From the NCBI GenBank assembly GCA_963576785.1, contig OY756139.1, forward strand, positions 2,666,001-2,730,000: a stretch of 64,000 nucleotides of DNA. Reading direction: 5' to 3'. Source of the stretch: Chlorophyllum brunneum (Eukaryota > Basidiomycota > Agaricomycetes > Agaricales > Agaricaceae). Each line of letters starts with the position of its first letter. Position 1 is the stretch's first letter. The notes under the pieces were generated by a model that had not been told where the DNA came from, made no database searches, and saw nothing but the letters and a program-made list of their open reading frames with translations. The translations under genes and the position numbers were made by a program. Below, in pieces: positions 1 through 10,861 of this stretch.

Positions 1-508
1 AGGAGGTAGGTTCCTGCATCTCTTGATTACCTGTCAACCTCGTGCTCATCTTGGACGGACTATTCCCTCATTCCATATTCCGTATTGGCAGAACTCGGAG
101 CTTGCCCGCAAGGCATTTTTATCGCACATGAGAGCGTACGCTACACACTCTTCGAGCGAGAAACACATCTTCCATATCCGCCACCTACATCTTGGACATC
201 TGGCAAAAGCCTTTGCGTTACGCGAAGCTCCAAAATCCATAAGTGGAGCCGCGACCGGTGCCCACAGGACACGAAAGAAGGACGCCCACCCTTCAGGCAA
301 TGCTAAAAACAAAGCTGTCAAACACCGTCAACGGCCGCGCAAAGAGTGGGAGACTGACCATTCCGGAGATGTAGAGAAGCGAATGCAGGCCATGGTGAGG
401 GTTCAAGGACGCCTGACTAAGAAAGGAGGTGTCATAATGAGCAGCGGGACATCAGAATTTCAGATTGCAGGAGGAGATGTGCTAGAAAAACTTGCCCATG
501 GTCCTTGA
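1..508 (+). CDS. DBP7: ATP-dependent RNA helicase Dbp7/DDX31-like, 3' end (partial)
   Basis: This is the last exon (about 92-508) of a DEAD-box helicase whose catalytic core lies left of the window. A 5' splice site appears at 6 (GTAGGT) and a 3' site ends at 91 (TTGGCAG), leaving five bases of the previous exon. The exon encodes [17 protein letters not shown] followed by [19 protein letters not shown], the conserved region C-terminal to the helicase core in the Dbp7/DDX31 family. A basic, lysine-rich tail follows, and the frame stops at 506-508. Dbp7 acts in the nucleolus in assembly of the 60S ribosomal subunit. The assignment rests only on this C-terminal block, so a close relative in the same DEAD-box branch is possible, but the RAYATH and [13 protein letters not shown] signatures fit Dbp7 best. 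Confidence 0.8.
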   Translation, partial: GGRFLHLLITCQPRAHLGRTIPSFHIPYWQNSELARKAFLSHMRAYATHSSSEKHIFHIRHLHLGHLAKAFALREAPKSISGAATGAHRTRKKDAHPSGNAKNKAVKHRQRPRKEWETDHSGDVEKRMQAMVRVQGRLTKKGGVIMSSGTSEFQIAGGDVLEKLAHGP

Positions 509-1085
509 TTCTTTTCGTCCTGTGATGTATAAGTAACTTATTGATGGCCCCACCATTCACCACGAGCATCGTGGCTTGCCAAGTGCCTCTGCTATACTCT
601 CACACCTGTACGACAAGGTTTAGATACTTTGAACCAACCAGATGAGGGCTATTAACCCCCATCGCGAAGCAAGGAAACACCCTCCAAAGATTTTCAACCG
701 GTTAGCGAGTGCGGAATATTGTTTCTGAGGGCTGCGACGCTTATGAATGCATATAAATCGTAGACTCTTAAGTTCTATTTTTCTCAGCTTGTTTGCTCAT
801 TATCGGCTGGTGGTTCACATCAACCGGGGAGCCGATTTTCTTCATGGCGTTATTCGCATCACTCCGACAAACGCGCCGTTGAGTCCATCCGATGCTTCTA
901 CCGTAGATAATCTACCGTTTCCATAAACGCGACCACTCATTAAAGGGGAGGGGGTAGCGTTGTCTGTAATGCCGTTGTACGAAGTTGCACTGAAATGGCT
1001 AAGCGCACAGTACCACGTGATCAAGATCAAAGTAGCCATGATCGCCACGTCTGGCGCGACACGTTTCAACTTGGCCAAAACCAAA
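509..1085. other. Intergenic: helicase 3' side and cyclophilin promoter
   Basis: The two flanking genes run in the same direction. An open frame starting at 960 is only an upstream extension of the cyclophilin first exon and has no recognisable content. No TATA box or tRNA was identified. The stretch should hold the helicase 3' UTR and the promoter and 5' UTR of the cyclophilin. Confidence 0.5.
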
Positions 1086-2794
1086 ATGTTCGGCCGCCTC
1101 ACCTTTGCAATTATTGTGGTGTCTATCGCGGCCTTTTTCTGCGCTCAGTCTGCAGAAGCTGTCAAAGGTCCTAAGATCACTCACAAGGTCTACTTCGACA
1201 TTAAACAGGGCGATGAGAACCTTGGGAGGAGTGAGTATTTCTCAGTTCATGCTGATGTTGAACTTGACGTGCGGTCATAGTTACCATGGGTCTCTTTGGT
1301 GGCGTATGTTTTCAACAGAATATGTCATTACTCTCTGCCGACGTTGACGAATGTGGTTCATATTCTAGACCGTTCCCAAGACCGTTGAGAACTTCCGTGC
1401 TTTGACCACAGGTATTAAGAAGGACGGTACCGAGGTCGGCTTTGGTTACAAGGGCTCGAAATTCCACCGTGTCATAAAGGATTTCATGTGAGTGTTGGCC
1501 GGGCACCACGAGACCATATTCCCTAACAGTAATTTGTTTTGAACAGGATTCAAGGTGGTGATTTCAGTAAGTTTACTTTCTTGAGATTTTGAGGTCATGT
1601 ACTAGAGTCTTGTATTCTGACCGGTCGCCCTAGCTCGCGGCGATGGCACGGGTGGAAAGGTGCGTGTGGTTCTTACCCGAACCCACCTTTCTCAATAACC
1701 AGACAACGGATTACACGTAGTCCATCTATGGTGACAGGTTTGCCGATGAGAACTTGTGAGCCTGACTTCCTTACTTGTGTGTCACCTTCTGATTATTTCC
1801 AGCAAGCTCAAGCACACTGGTCCCGGAATGCTTTCTATGGCCAACGCTGGAAAGGACACCAACGGTAAGTTCCTTTCACTCGACGTGCCATTTGAGATGG
1901 CATCTACCAAGTTCCTCGGTGCCTCTATTCGTTCACTCACTTTGCGGTTATTTTTGTTTTACAGGTTCTCAATTCGTGAGTTTGGTCGATCCCCGCGTGA
2001 GTGAAGCCTTCTCTAGGCTAATGGGTTTTGCAGTTTATTACCACCATCATCACTGGCTGGCTCGATGGCCGCCATGTACGTTCCTGAATTTAGTTTACTG
2101 GAATGGGAGGGCTAACTGATACTGGTCACGTTAGGTCGTTTTCGGCAAAGTCCTTGAGGGTATGGACATCGTTCACAAGATTGGTGAGTCCAAGGCCTTC
2201 GATTATACCTTTTAGTGAATACGTGGCTGAATGATACTGGTGGTAAACAGAGAACGTTGATAAGGGGGCGCAGGACCGCCCTAAGGTCGACGTTATCATC
2301 GCAGAGTGCGGCGAGGTGAGACCTGCTCCCAATCTATTTTTCCAACATGCTTACGATATCTTTCTCTCTCTCAATCCTCCCCCTAGCTTCCTGTTGAACC
2401 CGTTGAAGATGAGAACGGAAACGAGGTGCCTCTTCACGCTGAGCTTTAACGCTCTCTTCGCCATTAAAAGTGAACACGTACCGATACCAAATATATTTGT
2501 TTTATTCTTTAACAGGACCATGATGATGGTGTCCATACACACGTGAACGAAGCCATTACTGGTACTACCGCTGCCGAGACTGCGGGAGTCCAGGATGCCC
2601 CTACTACCACCCCTAAGGCTGTCGAGCTTGAAGTGTTACCGAAACAGGGGGACTGGACAATCCTGTTTTCCGGGATCATCCTTGTCGGCGTTTTTGCCGC
2701 TTTCTTTTTGTGGCTTGGAGGCGAACGATATTTGAGACGGATTTTCAAAGGCGAAGAGACAAGGTATAGCAAGCTTGGAGAGTCTGATCCGTGA
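1086..2794 (+). CDS. ER cyclophilin B-type peptidyl-prolyl isomerase, membrane-anchored or HAEL-tailed
   Basis: This is a cyclophilin of the secretory pathway that isomerises Xaa-Pro bonds during protein folding. The start at 1086 gives a signal peptide ([20 protein letters not shown]) followed by the cyclophilin B opening KVYFDI and GDENLGR. Thirteen exons keep phase: 1086-1230, 1281-1303, 1369-1487, 1547-1566, 1634-1659, 1721-1755, 1803-1864, 1965-1975, 2034-2075, 2135-2183, 2251-2315, 2387-2425 and 2516-2794. The catalytic core is visible as [34 protein letters not shown] and WLDGRHVVFG. Splicing the last intron (2426-2515) gives 304 residues with an acidic linker, one hydrophobic segment ([14 protein letters not shown]) and a basic tail. 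Retaining that intron ends the protein at 219 residues with HAEL at a stop at 2447-2449, resembling an ER retention tail. The donor of that intron (GTGCCT) is weak. Confidence 0.9.
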
Positions 2795-3225
2795 GGATAT
2801 TTCTTCGTTCGTTTTTTGGCTTGTCCTATATTTTTCCGCACGTAGGAGACGGCTCGCCTGAATCATCGGCTGGATTTCAATACTCCCCAATGCAAGTAGT
2901 GCAAGGCTCAAGGTTTTCCTAGTGCTTCCTTTCATGGGGTTCTATGTAGCATAACATCTATACGGCTTGGATATACAACATGAGCAACAAATCTCAGAAT
3001 AGCAGATCTGATGTAAGTAAACCGTCAGTCGTACAGTAACAGGGGTAATATAGTCATACAAGATGTAACAAAGTTGAACAGTAAGGAATGGAGAGGGTGG
3101 AATGAGCGAAAGCTGTCGCTAGTGGTAGTAATGGGCCTACGAGTATCTCAGTAAGGTAGGTGAGGTATACGGGATGGGAAAAAGCGTACGGAATCCCATT
3201 GTGGTCTGAAAAAGAGGGACAGGTA
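2795..3225. other. Convergent 3' intergenic region
   Basis: Both neighbours end here: the cyclophilin from the left and the GH45-like gene from the right. The segment is AT-rich compared with the genes and holds no coding signal. It should carry the two 3' UTRs and polyadenylation sites, but no clear AATAAA was identified. Confidence 0.5.
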
Positions 3226-4029
3226 TCATTGGGGCTTCCCTAGAAGACGTTTGTCAAGGACTGTCCAACCAGTGGCATCAGGGCATACGGTTGGATTAGC
3301 GGGGCAGCATACACCATTGCCTAGGTTTGCCACACTGCCTAGCGCAGCAGCGTTCCGTGCGCCAGACCAGTTTTGCGAACAGGATACGGTTTCATAGGTG
3401 ATATTCCAGATACCAAAGTCCTGAAGAAAGTGTTTGAGTTAAAGCTGAAGTAGACTTGGACACGATAAACCTTGTAACCGTATGTCGCTTCGTCTGATGG
3501 GAAGAAATCATCGGGGATGGCGTCGGAAGGGTATGCTAGGTCAAAGTTGAGGTACGCTCCCGCGCTAGGACATATGTGTGAGTTGGGTTGTGCAAAACCA
3601 TAGAGTGAAGCATACGAGTTGGGTGCATCTGCGGTTGCACCACACAGCCCGCCCTCAGAAAAAGGGCATAGGTCTGTAATTTTGACGACGATAGATTTGA
3701 CCTGAGAAGGATGAAATGGAGGGGTTGCAATGACAGGGTTAATGAGCGTGAGTTTGAAGCATCTGCCACATGCTGGGCCTAGAGAAACATCTCATTAGCA
3801 TAGAGATGGTGGGGGGAACGAAGGGCATACCGAACGCAGTGCTGCTGCCGAATGCCAGTTGGGAGAGCGCAGCGGTGGGATAGTGTGTACTGGCTGGCGT
3901 ACAGCCGCAGGAAGCAATATAGTCTCTGGGGAGGGTATAGTGAGTAAGAGAGGCTGGGCCATTGGGTGGATATTGGATCCAGGCGGCGGCTATGAGGGGG
4001 GAGAGGAGGAGGAGGGCAGCATAGGACAT
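3226..4029 (-). CDS. Secreted GH45-like / double-psi beta-barrel protein
   Basis: A 233-residue secreted protein is assembled from exons 3831-4029, 3471-3778 and 3226-3420 (minus strand), separated by 52- and 50-nt introns. It starts with a signal peptide (MSYAALLLLSPLIAAA). Next come CGCTPASTHYPTAALSQLAF and the motif FGPACGRCFKLTL, then VVKITDLCPF with the aspartate and cysteine typical of the six-stranded double-psi barrel of glycoside hydrolase family 45 and expansin-like proteins. The C-terminal part has WNITYETVSC and CCPANPTVCP. Many cysteines suggest a disulphide-bonded extracellular protein. No cellulose-binding module is present. GH45 enzymes cut beta-1,4-glucans, but some members with this arrangement are only cell-wall loosening or unproven, so activity is an inference. 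The start lies 47 bp from the divergently transcribed GCN5. Confidence 0.75.
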
Positions 4030-4076
4030 GGTCTACATCAAGTGGGAAACAGGCCTGCGCCACTCTTCACACAACC
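4030..4076. promoter_or_regulatory. Very short divergent promoter between GH45-like gene and GCN5
   Basis: Only 47 bp separate the two start codons. No TATA box is visible in it. Core promoter and 5' UTRs of both genes must either fit here or overlap the neighbouring coding sequence. Confidence 0.5.
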
Positions 4077-6481
4077 ATGAAGAGGGCCTACCCCGCCTCA
4101 AACTCCCTCAGCTCCCTCGACAACATCCAGTCCTCCCTCAAGATCGCTCGACACTCCGCATGCACCTCTTGCGGCGACTGCAAAGGCCTCCACCCACCCC
4201 TCGGTATTGATGTCGTTCTCGACGACCTGTCTCTTGGCTCTCTCTTCTCCACTTTGGACTATGGCTCAGACGACGACGAGGGAACACCCCCCTATCTTGA
4301 ATTCTGCGAGTGCGGACACGACGTGATCTTTCATGGAGCAAACGAGGCTGAGATTGGCAAGGTAGAATTCGACCGTCGAGCCCGCGTAGCTATCCGGATA
4401 GACGAGCTCCTTCAGGTATGTGGACGTCGATCTATCTGTGCTTGTCTTACTGAATTGTTATACAAAACGGACTACATGTTTTAGGTACGCCTCTCCGAGC
4501 TCTTTGCAGAGTCGTGCTGAAACCACCTCGGCCAGGATGACGGCTGTCTTCTCGACTTCGACCATACCAACGATGACATTGCTTCACTGCGCAAGCGAAT
4601 GACACCACGGCCACCAGCAGTCAGCCCTTTGGCGAACGCTGCCTCTTCTCCAGGCAGGTCACTCCACATACACCTAGGTACGTAGGCTGACTTGGTGTGT
4701 AATACCAGATACACGATCACAACAGAGTAATGCACTATCACCTGCATCTTCTATCCTTAGTGACCCTTCACCTTCGTCTCCTCGTGCATCCAAGAAACGT
4801 CGGCTGTCATCTTCTTCATCACTCAGTGACGCAGACGACAATGATGACGATGATGAGGAACAACCTCTGTCTCGGGTCGCTGCATCAACAAGTTCACGGC
4901 CTGTGACCGGGCGAAGAAGTGGAAAATCCGGCAAGGGTGGTAAGAAGAACCCAGCGATGAAGAAAAAGGCACATACAGCTCCAACTTCGCTAGCCCCGCC
5001 CATCGGTGATGAGCAAGCACGAATGAATAGACAGGTTAATGGTATCAACGGCTACGAACCAAAAATCAAGGTGGAAGACAAGTTAGATGAGGGCCAGCTG
5101 AATCGCCTTGCCGCCGGAATACCAGTCGATGCCACACGAGAAACCGGTGTATGTACCTACAACCCCTGTATACTTCAGATATCCCATGTCTGACAGGCGT
5201 ATAGGCACCCGCCAAAGTCGAGAAGGCTGCAGTGACAGAAATGCGGAAAGGGGTTATTCAGATAATGCCGATCGAGAACGACGGTCATCCAAGGTCATGG
5301 GTCATCCTGACTGGACTCAAGACCCTCTTCCAGAAACAACTACCCAAGATGCCTCGAGAATATATTGCGCGACTAGTGTACGATTCAAACTCCAAAGGGC
5401 TGGCGATCATAAAGCGGGGGTACAAGGTTGTCGGCGGCATCTGCTACCGACCGTTTGCACATCGTGGATTTGCTGAAATTGTGTTTTTTGCCACAAATTC
5501 TGCTGACCAAGAAAAGGTGGTACTGCAGCCCAGATTTCCTGAACGATGCTAATCGAATAATTCCAGGGATATGGTGGAATGCTTATGGATCATTTCAAAG
5601 CACATGTTCGCAACACATACCCCGACATGATGCACTTTTTGACATACGCCGACAACTATGCCGTGGGCTACTTTGAGAAGCAAGGGTTTTCAAAAGATAT
5701 CACACTAGACCGCTCCGTCTGGGCGGGTTACATCAAAGACTATGAGGGCGGTACTATCATGCAGTGTACGATGCTGCGGAAAGTGGATTATCTCAATAAA
5801 CCGGCCCTATTGGCGAAACAAAAGGATGCGATTCTAGCCAGAATCAAGGAAATGTCCAAATCACATATCATATATCCTGGCCTAACCCAATTCCAGTTGG
5901 GTCAGCCAGAGGGAACGATACTTGACCCAAAGGATGTGCCAGGGCTTCGTAAGTCCTCGTGTACTTTTGCGATTCTAGCGCTCACTATGCGGGTCCCTAC
6001 AGGAGAAACTGGTTGGTCACATAGCATGATGACGAAGTGAATCTGTTACCTCGCTGTCCTCCAGCTTACGCTAATCGCCTCTCCTTTTAGTGCCATCCGT
6101 CAATCTCCTAAAAATGCTGATCGCGTATTCATGGAAACAACACTTAGCGATCTTATACGACACCCAAGATCGTGGCCGTTCCGGACTCCAGTGGACGGCA
6201 ACGAAGTGTCAGATTACTACGAGGTAATCAAGAACCCAATGGGTGCGTATGTGTCAGAGTCCTTCTACCTTGACTCTAACGAACCTTTGTAATCAGACCT
6301 CAAGACAATGGAAGAAAAACTAAAGGCAGGGAAATACAGAACGATAGACGCATTTTCGGATGATGTTCAACTCATCATTGATAACTGCAAGAGTTATAAT
6401 CCAGAATCAACAGTGTATTACAAGAACGCGGACAAATTGGAGGAAGTCTTCAACGAGTTTATGGCTAAAAGACCGGCCTGA
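4077..6481 (+). CDS. GCN5: Histone acetyltransferase Gcn5 with bromodomain
   Basis: Catalytic subunit of the SAGA/ADA complexes, acetylating histone H3 lysines with acetyl-CoA. The N-terminus has a cysteine-rich region (CTSCGDCKG, then FCECGH), followed by an acidic and basic low-complexity linker. The GNAT core shows RGFAEIVFFATN, with the catalytic glutamate, and the acetyl-CoA loop QEKGYGGMLMDH, then MMHFLTYADNYAVGYFEKQG. The C-terminal bromodomain reads MDLKTMEEKLKAGKYRTIDA and DNCKSYNPESTVYYKNA. Clear introns include those ending before GYGGMLM and before AIRQSPKNADR (donor in AAGTGAAT). Exon 1 is 4077-4415; exon 2 begins about 4536 (DDGCLLDFDH). The exon 2/3 join near 4670-4730 is unresolved. 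The stop is at 6479-6481. The start is the only ATG giving the conserved N-terminus. Confidence 0.92.
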
Positions 6482-6681
6482 CACTTATTGTCCTGTACCT
6501 ATGATATCTAGCTAGTGTATGCGTTTTTCATTTTGTGTGTACTTTGACAATAGCTTTATCTTCACTTTTTGATGATGTGAGTCAAGGCGGATAATTCCCA
6601 ATCACATTTCACAATTTCGAAAAAAGGAGGTATAATACAGCATCCAGGTACGATAATTCGTTATGGACAAATAGTAAGAAC

Positions 6682-8379
6682 TCAGCGTTGACCGTCTGTG
6701 TGCCTCGTTAGTGGTGGGATTAATGCAGAGCGGAAAATGGTACTCACAAGCCTTAGTTTCGTACTTGCCGATGCCAACGATAACGTTTTGCGGATCTTGA
6801 TCCTTCTGGGAAAAATAGTTCTCGAGAATGGACCTAGTACCAGCAGCGTACCGGGCTTGGGCATCAAGAGTGGTACCAGAGTAGTGAGGAACCATTCCGT
6901 TGCCACCAGCAAGCGGATTCTTCATGGTACGCCAGATGTGATCCTTAGGTGCTGGCTGAACGTTCCATACATCACCAGCATACCCGCTCAGTTGACCACT
7001 CTTGAGTGCCGCTGCGACAGCATCCTTGTCACAGATGGCACCACGAGCAGTATTGACGAGCCAGGCACCCTTCTTGAAACTCTTGAGCAACTCGACACTG
7101 ATGAGGCCGCGAGTGCCTTCATGCAGAGGGCAATTTACAGCAACGACGTCGCACTGAGAGACAAACTCCTTAAGGTCCTCGACTTTGCGCGCGTTCACAC
7201 TTTTGGCGGCGGCTTCGGGGAGAGGTGCGTAGTCGTAGTAGAGGAGTTCCTTGCAGTTGAAAGGAGCTAGACGTTGCAGGACACGGTAACCGATACGACC
7301 TGCACCGATAGTGCCTACGACCTTGCCTTCGAGATCATATGCGTTCCTAGCGACTTGAGAGACTTGCCAGTCTCCGCGTTCAACCATCTGGAGTGGATGT
7401 AAATTAGCACAGGAGCAAAAAATTCATGAATGATTTGCCTACCTCATGGGCAGGGACGAAGTTCCTGACGAGGAGGAGAATGCTCATGATGACATGCTCA
7501 GCGACAGAGACAACATTGGAGCCGGAAACCTTGTTTCAGAACTGAATACACGTACGGCCCATTGTTGCGATAGGTCAGCATACCTCCAGTACTTGGATGC
7601 GGTGGTCGACCGCAGCATTCAGATCAATGTGGTCGGATCCGACACCAGCAGTGATACAAATCTTGAGGTTCTTGGCCTATCCGGGAAGACATGCACGCGG
7701 ATGCGGCATCAAGTGAGATAGCGAAGAGCGAATGGGTAGAGTCATGAGTAATGCTCCAAGTCATATGAACGGCTGAACCATACCTTTTCAACCAGTTCGC
7801 GGGTAAGATAACTAGAGCGTGGGTACGCATTGTCAGGAACCTCCTTCCTCTATGCTATAATTATCTCTCATCATGAGCACTCACCCAGGGTGGAAAGGGG
7901 TGGTAATGAGAACTTCAGCCTATAACCAAATTATTAGTTAGATCACTGCTGCTGGGAAGAGCGGGCTTGTAACCCACATCTGCGATGTGCTTCTGGAAGT
8001 CGCTGTCGGCACCTTCCTTACTGCTGGACACCTAGGGAACCAGCGTTCAGAAAAGAAAGGATTCACAGGGCCCGGACGTACTGCAATGACAGCCATTGTC
8101 GGTAATGAGCGCGTATGTGGAGACCTTTTTAGACTTACCGATAAATTCATGACCCAGGGACTTGAGCCAAGGTCCCAGAGCAAGCTACACGGTAGAGATA
8201 GACAGCATGTCAAATTCGACCCGAGGAAGTACTGGTGATGGCGAACCCCATTTTCTGTCGTTCCAAGTAGACGAGACTCCTCCCTAGCAGCCTGTCCACC
8301 GTCGTAGAGGATGGCAAGAATCTGGGTCACTACGTGTCAGAGACTTCAGTGGACGGAGAGCGACGTCGTCCACCTTCAT
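6682..8379 (-). CDS. NAD-dependent formate dehydrogenase
   Basis: Oxidises formate to CO2 with NAD+; in wood-decay fungi it handles formate arising from oxalate and C1 metabolism. The first coding exon is only ATGAAG (8374-8379), joined to ATTCTTGCC at 8321 to give [17 protein letters not shown]. Further exons give [26 protein letters not shown], and [18 protein letters not shown]. The large exon 6748-about 7387 carries the dinucleotide fold [18 protein letters not shown] (catalytic arginine region), [13 protein letters not shown], and [21 protein letters not shown] with the catalytic histidine. A last 14-nt exon (6682-6695) ends the protein in KAYGQR. No mitochondrial presequence is seen. 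One intron around 8025-8150 (after GHEFI) does not join in phase with canonical sites, unless five extra residues are included. Confidence 0.92.
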
Positions 8380-9263
8380 GTTGTCAAGAATTGCTAGTAC
8401 TGGGGGTGAGCTGGTGTGAGGTGAGTGGGAGGGATGAGGTGGGCGACTCAGTGCTATAAGCTGGCTTTTATCTCCAAAACCCAGACACAGAAAAGAAGCC
8501 GCGGCCCAGAGGTATAGGCCGACCTGTAGAATAGTCATATGATGTGGCCACTGGGTCTTCTTACGCAAAATTCACATCCTGAGACAACGACCTTGTCGAA
8601 AGGAGCCACTGGTGGGTCATCCCTCCAAAGCCCCTATCCAAACGTGTATATCCATATTGATTTGTCACATATGGTCCGGCTTGAGTTTGCTTGTGCCTCA
8701 TCTTTCGAGGAGCGCCCTCGACAAAAAGGGACCGCTTTGTTCCGTCAAACGGAGATTTTCTGGTCAAGAAGTCGCTCTTCATCTCAATACTACTCTCCCG
8801 ATGTTGCCCTTGGAGTACTTTCTTCCTGTCGGGTTATTTCGTGTGACTTTGTGCAAATATAGCCTTCACCATTCGCCTCTTGTTCATTATTGACTGCCAA
8901 CGGTGAGATTTCGAATGTGCATGTGTTCGTGGTACCACCTTTGGTTGCATTCTGACAGCTCTTTGCCATGACAGAGAAGTTGTGAGCTCCTTATAGCTTT
9001 GGTTTACTAAGGCAGATCATCAAAAACTGCTTCAGGATGAATAACGGCCTACCCCGAAGACAACCGTGAGGTCTTATCTCAGAACATGCCAATATATTCA
9101 GCTGATTGTATTACCGCAGCGGAGTACCATAAGAAACAGTCTAAAAGAGATGAGAGTGGATGGGGGTATTGGCAGCACGGGAATCTATGAGAAGGCCAAG
9201 CTATCAGCAAAAACCATGAAGCGCTCTGGGAAGAAGAATCCATACTGCGGAACGTATCATGTG
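8380..9263. other. Intergenic, formate dehydrogenase promoter side
   Basis: Open frames here (8539-8862, 8561-8782, 9066-9281) have no recognisable motif or splice pattern and look like chance. Both neighbours are on the minus strand, so this should hold the 3' end of the Erd1-like gene and the promoter of the formate dehydrogenase gene. Confidence 0.5.
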
Positions 9264-10861
9264 TCATGGGTGCAGGAGTAACTGATTTTCGGGAGTCGTA
9301 GGAAACATCTCATATTCATTATCCGTGCTGAAGTCGTCCGTCCGCGCCTTTAGATCCGCGTCTTGTAGCTTCTTTATCACTTCCCATTCGACGCGAAGGA
9401 AAACCCACAACCACCGTCTTACAATCTCTGCCACTTCCAGCCAAAATATGCCCATACTTCCATTAGATACTGAATATAGATGACTGGATAGCTTGATTGA
9501 CCATGTCATCCTCAAGATCAAATTCAAGAACACGAGAAGTGGGTAGACAGGTAACGGGTAGAGAAGGATAGACCGCAGGCCCCACGGGTGTGAACGGTTC
9601 GTCGCTCTGCTGGAAGTAACAGAGTGACGATGCTCCTCCGAAGATATGTCTGAAGTCGTGGAGTCAAATGACGTGCGAGTTAGGAGGGGAGTGTGTGAAT
9701 ACGATTGAAGCCGAAGTCGGCGAGGTGGGGTTCGGTGTCCGGAATCACTGGTTTCCTGCTGCTTTTTCAGTAATTCCAAACCCCAATCGTTGGTCACGTC
9801 CCACCAGAACGAATACGTTGAGTTTATTGCAGCGGCGATTAACCTACAGGAGACCAAAGATGATTAATTATCGATCTTCTTTTGAAACAGCTTGGCTTAC
9901 CACAAACGAAACGTTCCAGGCCAGGGCTTATTGGGAAGGCTACTACTAGCAGTCATAAACTGGAGTTCGGGGGCGCTTTTCTGAGCCGCCGAGAGAAAGA
10001 TGACAGGAAACGCAGATGCATATTTAATCGCGTTGTATAAAGGACGTTGGCTCGAGTTCTGCGGCAAGGAGTATTCAATCATGCATTGCCGAAACCGCAC
10101 GAGATAAGGAAAACTGTTACGAGTGGATCAGAGCCCACATCCAGTAGGCGACTAAGGAACGGCAGACCTCATGATAGCTGGTAGAACCCATCTCTGCCAG
10201 CCATCCTCAGAAGGGGCGGCAAGAAGAGTATTTCCTGGGAGTAACATTGCTATAGATAACCAGACGTCGCCGAGAACCTTAGCCAAGGACGTGACGATAT
10301 CAGCAAAGACGACATCAGAAAATTGTATGGGCGCCTGGAAGGGAGAAAATATGCATCGGTAGAGTGCGCTACCAGCGTGAGGATGCGGAAGCTCGGATAA
10401 GGAACGCTGACTTACTATAAAAACCTGTCGCGCTCGTGCTTAAAGAGTATATTCATTGGGCAAACGAGAATTGTGAGAATCACAAGGCCCGTGACAAGAG
10501 GTATATGACCAAATGCATCAACGAGCAAATCATCGCCCCTTGTGCAAACACGGAACACAGTCCAGGAAGTGAAGCAGAAGGCCGCATATACGAAGAAGAC
10601 TTTGTAGGTAGCGAGATAGAGGAGGGAGGGAGAGAGATGTTTGCCATGACCGTTTGATCTGTTCGCAAAAAGTGGAGCCTGTGATATCTGTCCCTCCGTG
10701 CGTAGCTCCAGTGCTGCCACAGCATCTATCCCGGACAAATGCAAGCCATGTAAATTGGTTGCCCAGGAGAGAATTCCAAGACCAATGAGGCAGAGGACAC
10801 GATACGGCAAGGGAAATGTGAGGTTGAGGTTTGGCTCGGTGTCTATTTGGAGAGAGGGCAT
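9264..10861 (-). CDS. ERD1: Erd1-like EXS-domain multi-pass membrane protein
   Basis: EXS-domain protein of the Erd1/Syg1/XPR1 group without an SPX domain. In yeast Erd1 is a Golgi protein needed for retention of ER luminal proteins, glycosyltransferase recycling and phosphate recycling. The first exon (10861 to about 10425) encodes FPLPYRVLCLIGLGILSWAT and several hydrophobic segments. The middle exons give QFSDVVFADIVTSLAKVLGD and SLPYLVRFRQCMIEY, then NAIKYASAFPVIF, all typical of EXS proteins. The last exon (from about 9850) holds INSTYSFWWDVTNDWGLELL, a serine/threonine-rich loop and RRWLWVFLRVEWEVIKK. The stop is at 9264. The order of these motifs matches the family from end to end. The start at 10861 leaves a short cytosolic lead, and the gene is divergent from SNU23 with 132 bp between starts. 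Confidence 0.85.

Noticed and set aside
960..1085. Upstream in-frame ATG extending the cyclophilin by 42 residues
   Set aside because: It would bury the signal peptide inside the protein; the family start and signal sequence begin at 1086.
6698..7270. 190-codon plus-strand open frame within formate dehydrogenase
   Set aside because: Antisense to the catalytic exon of a clearly identified enzyme.
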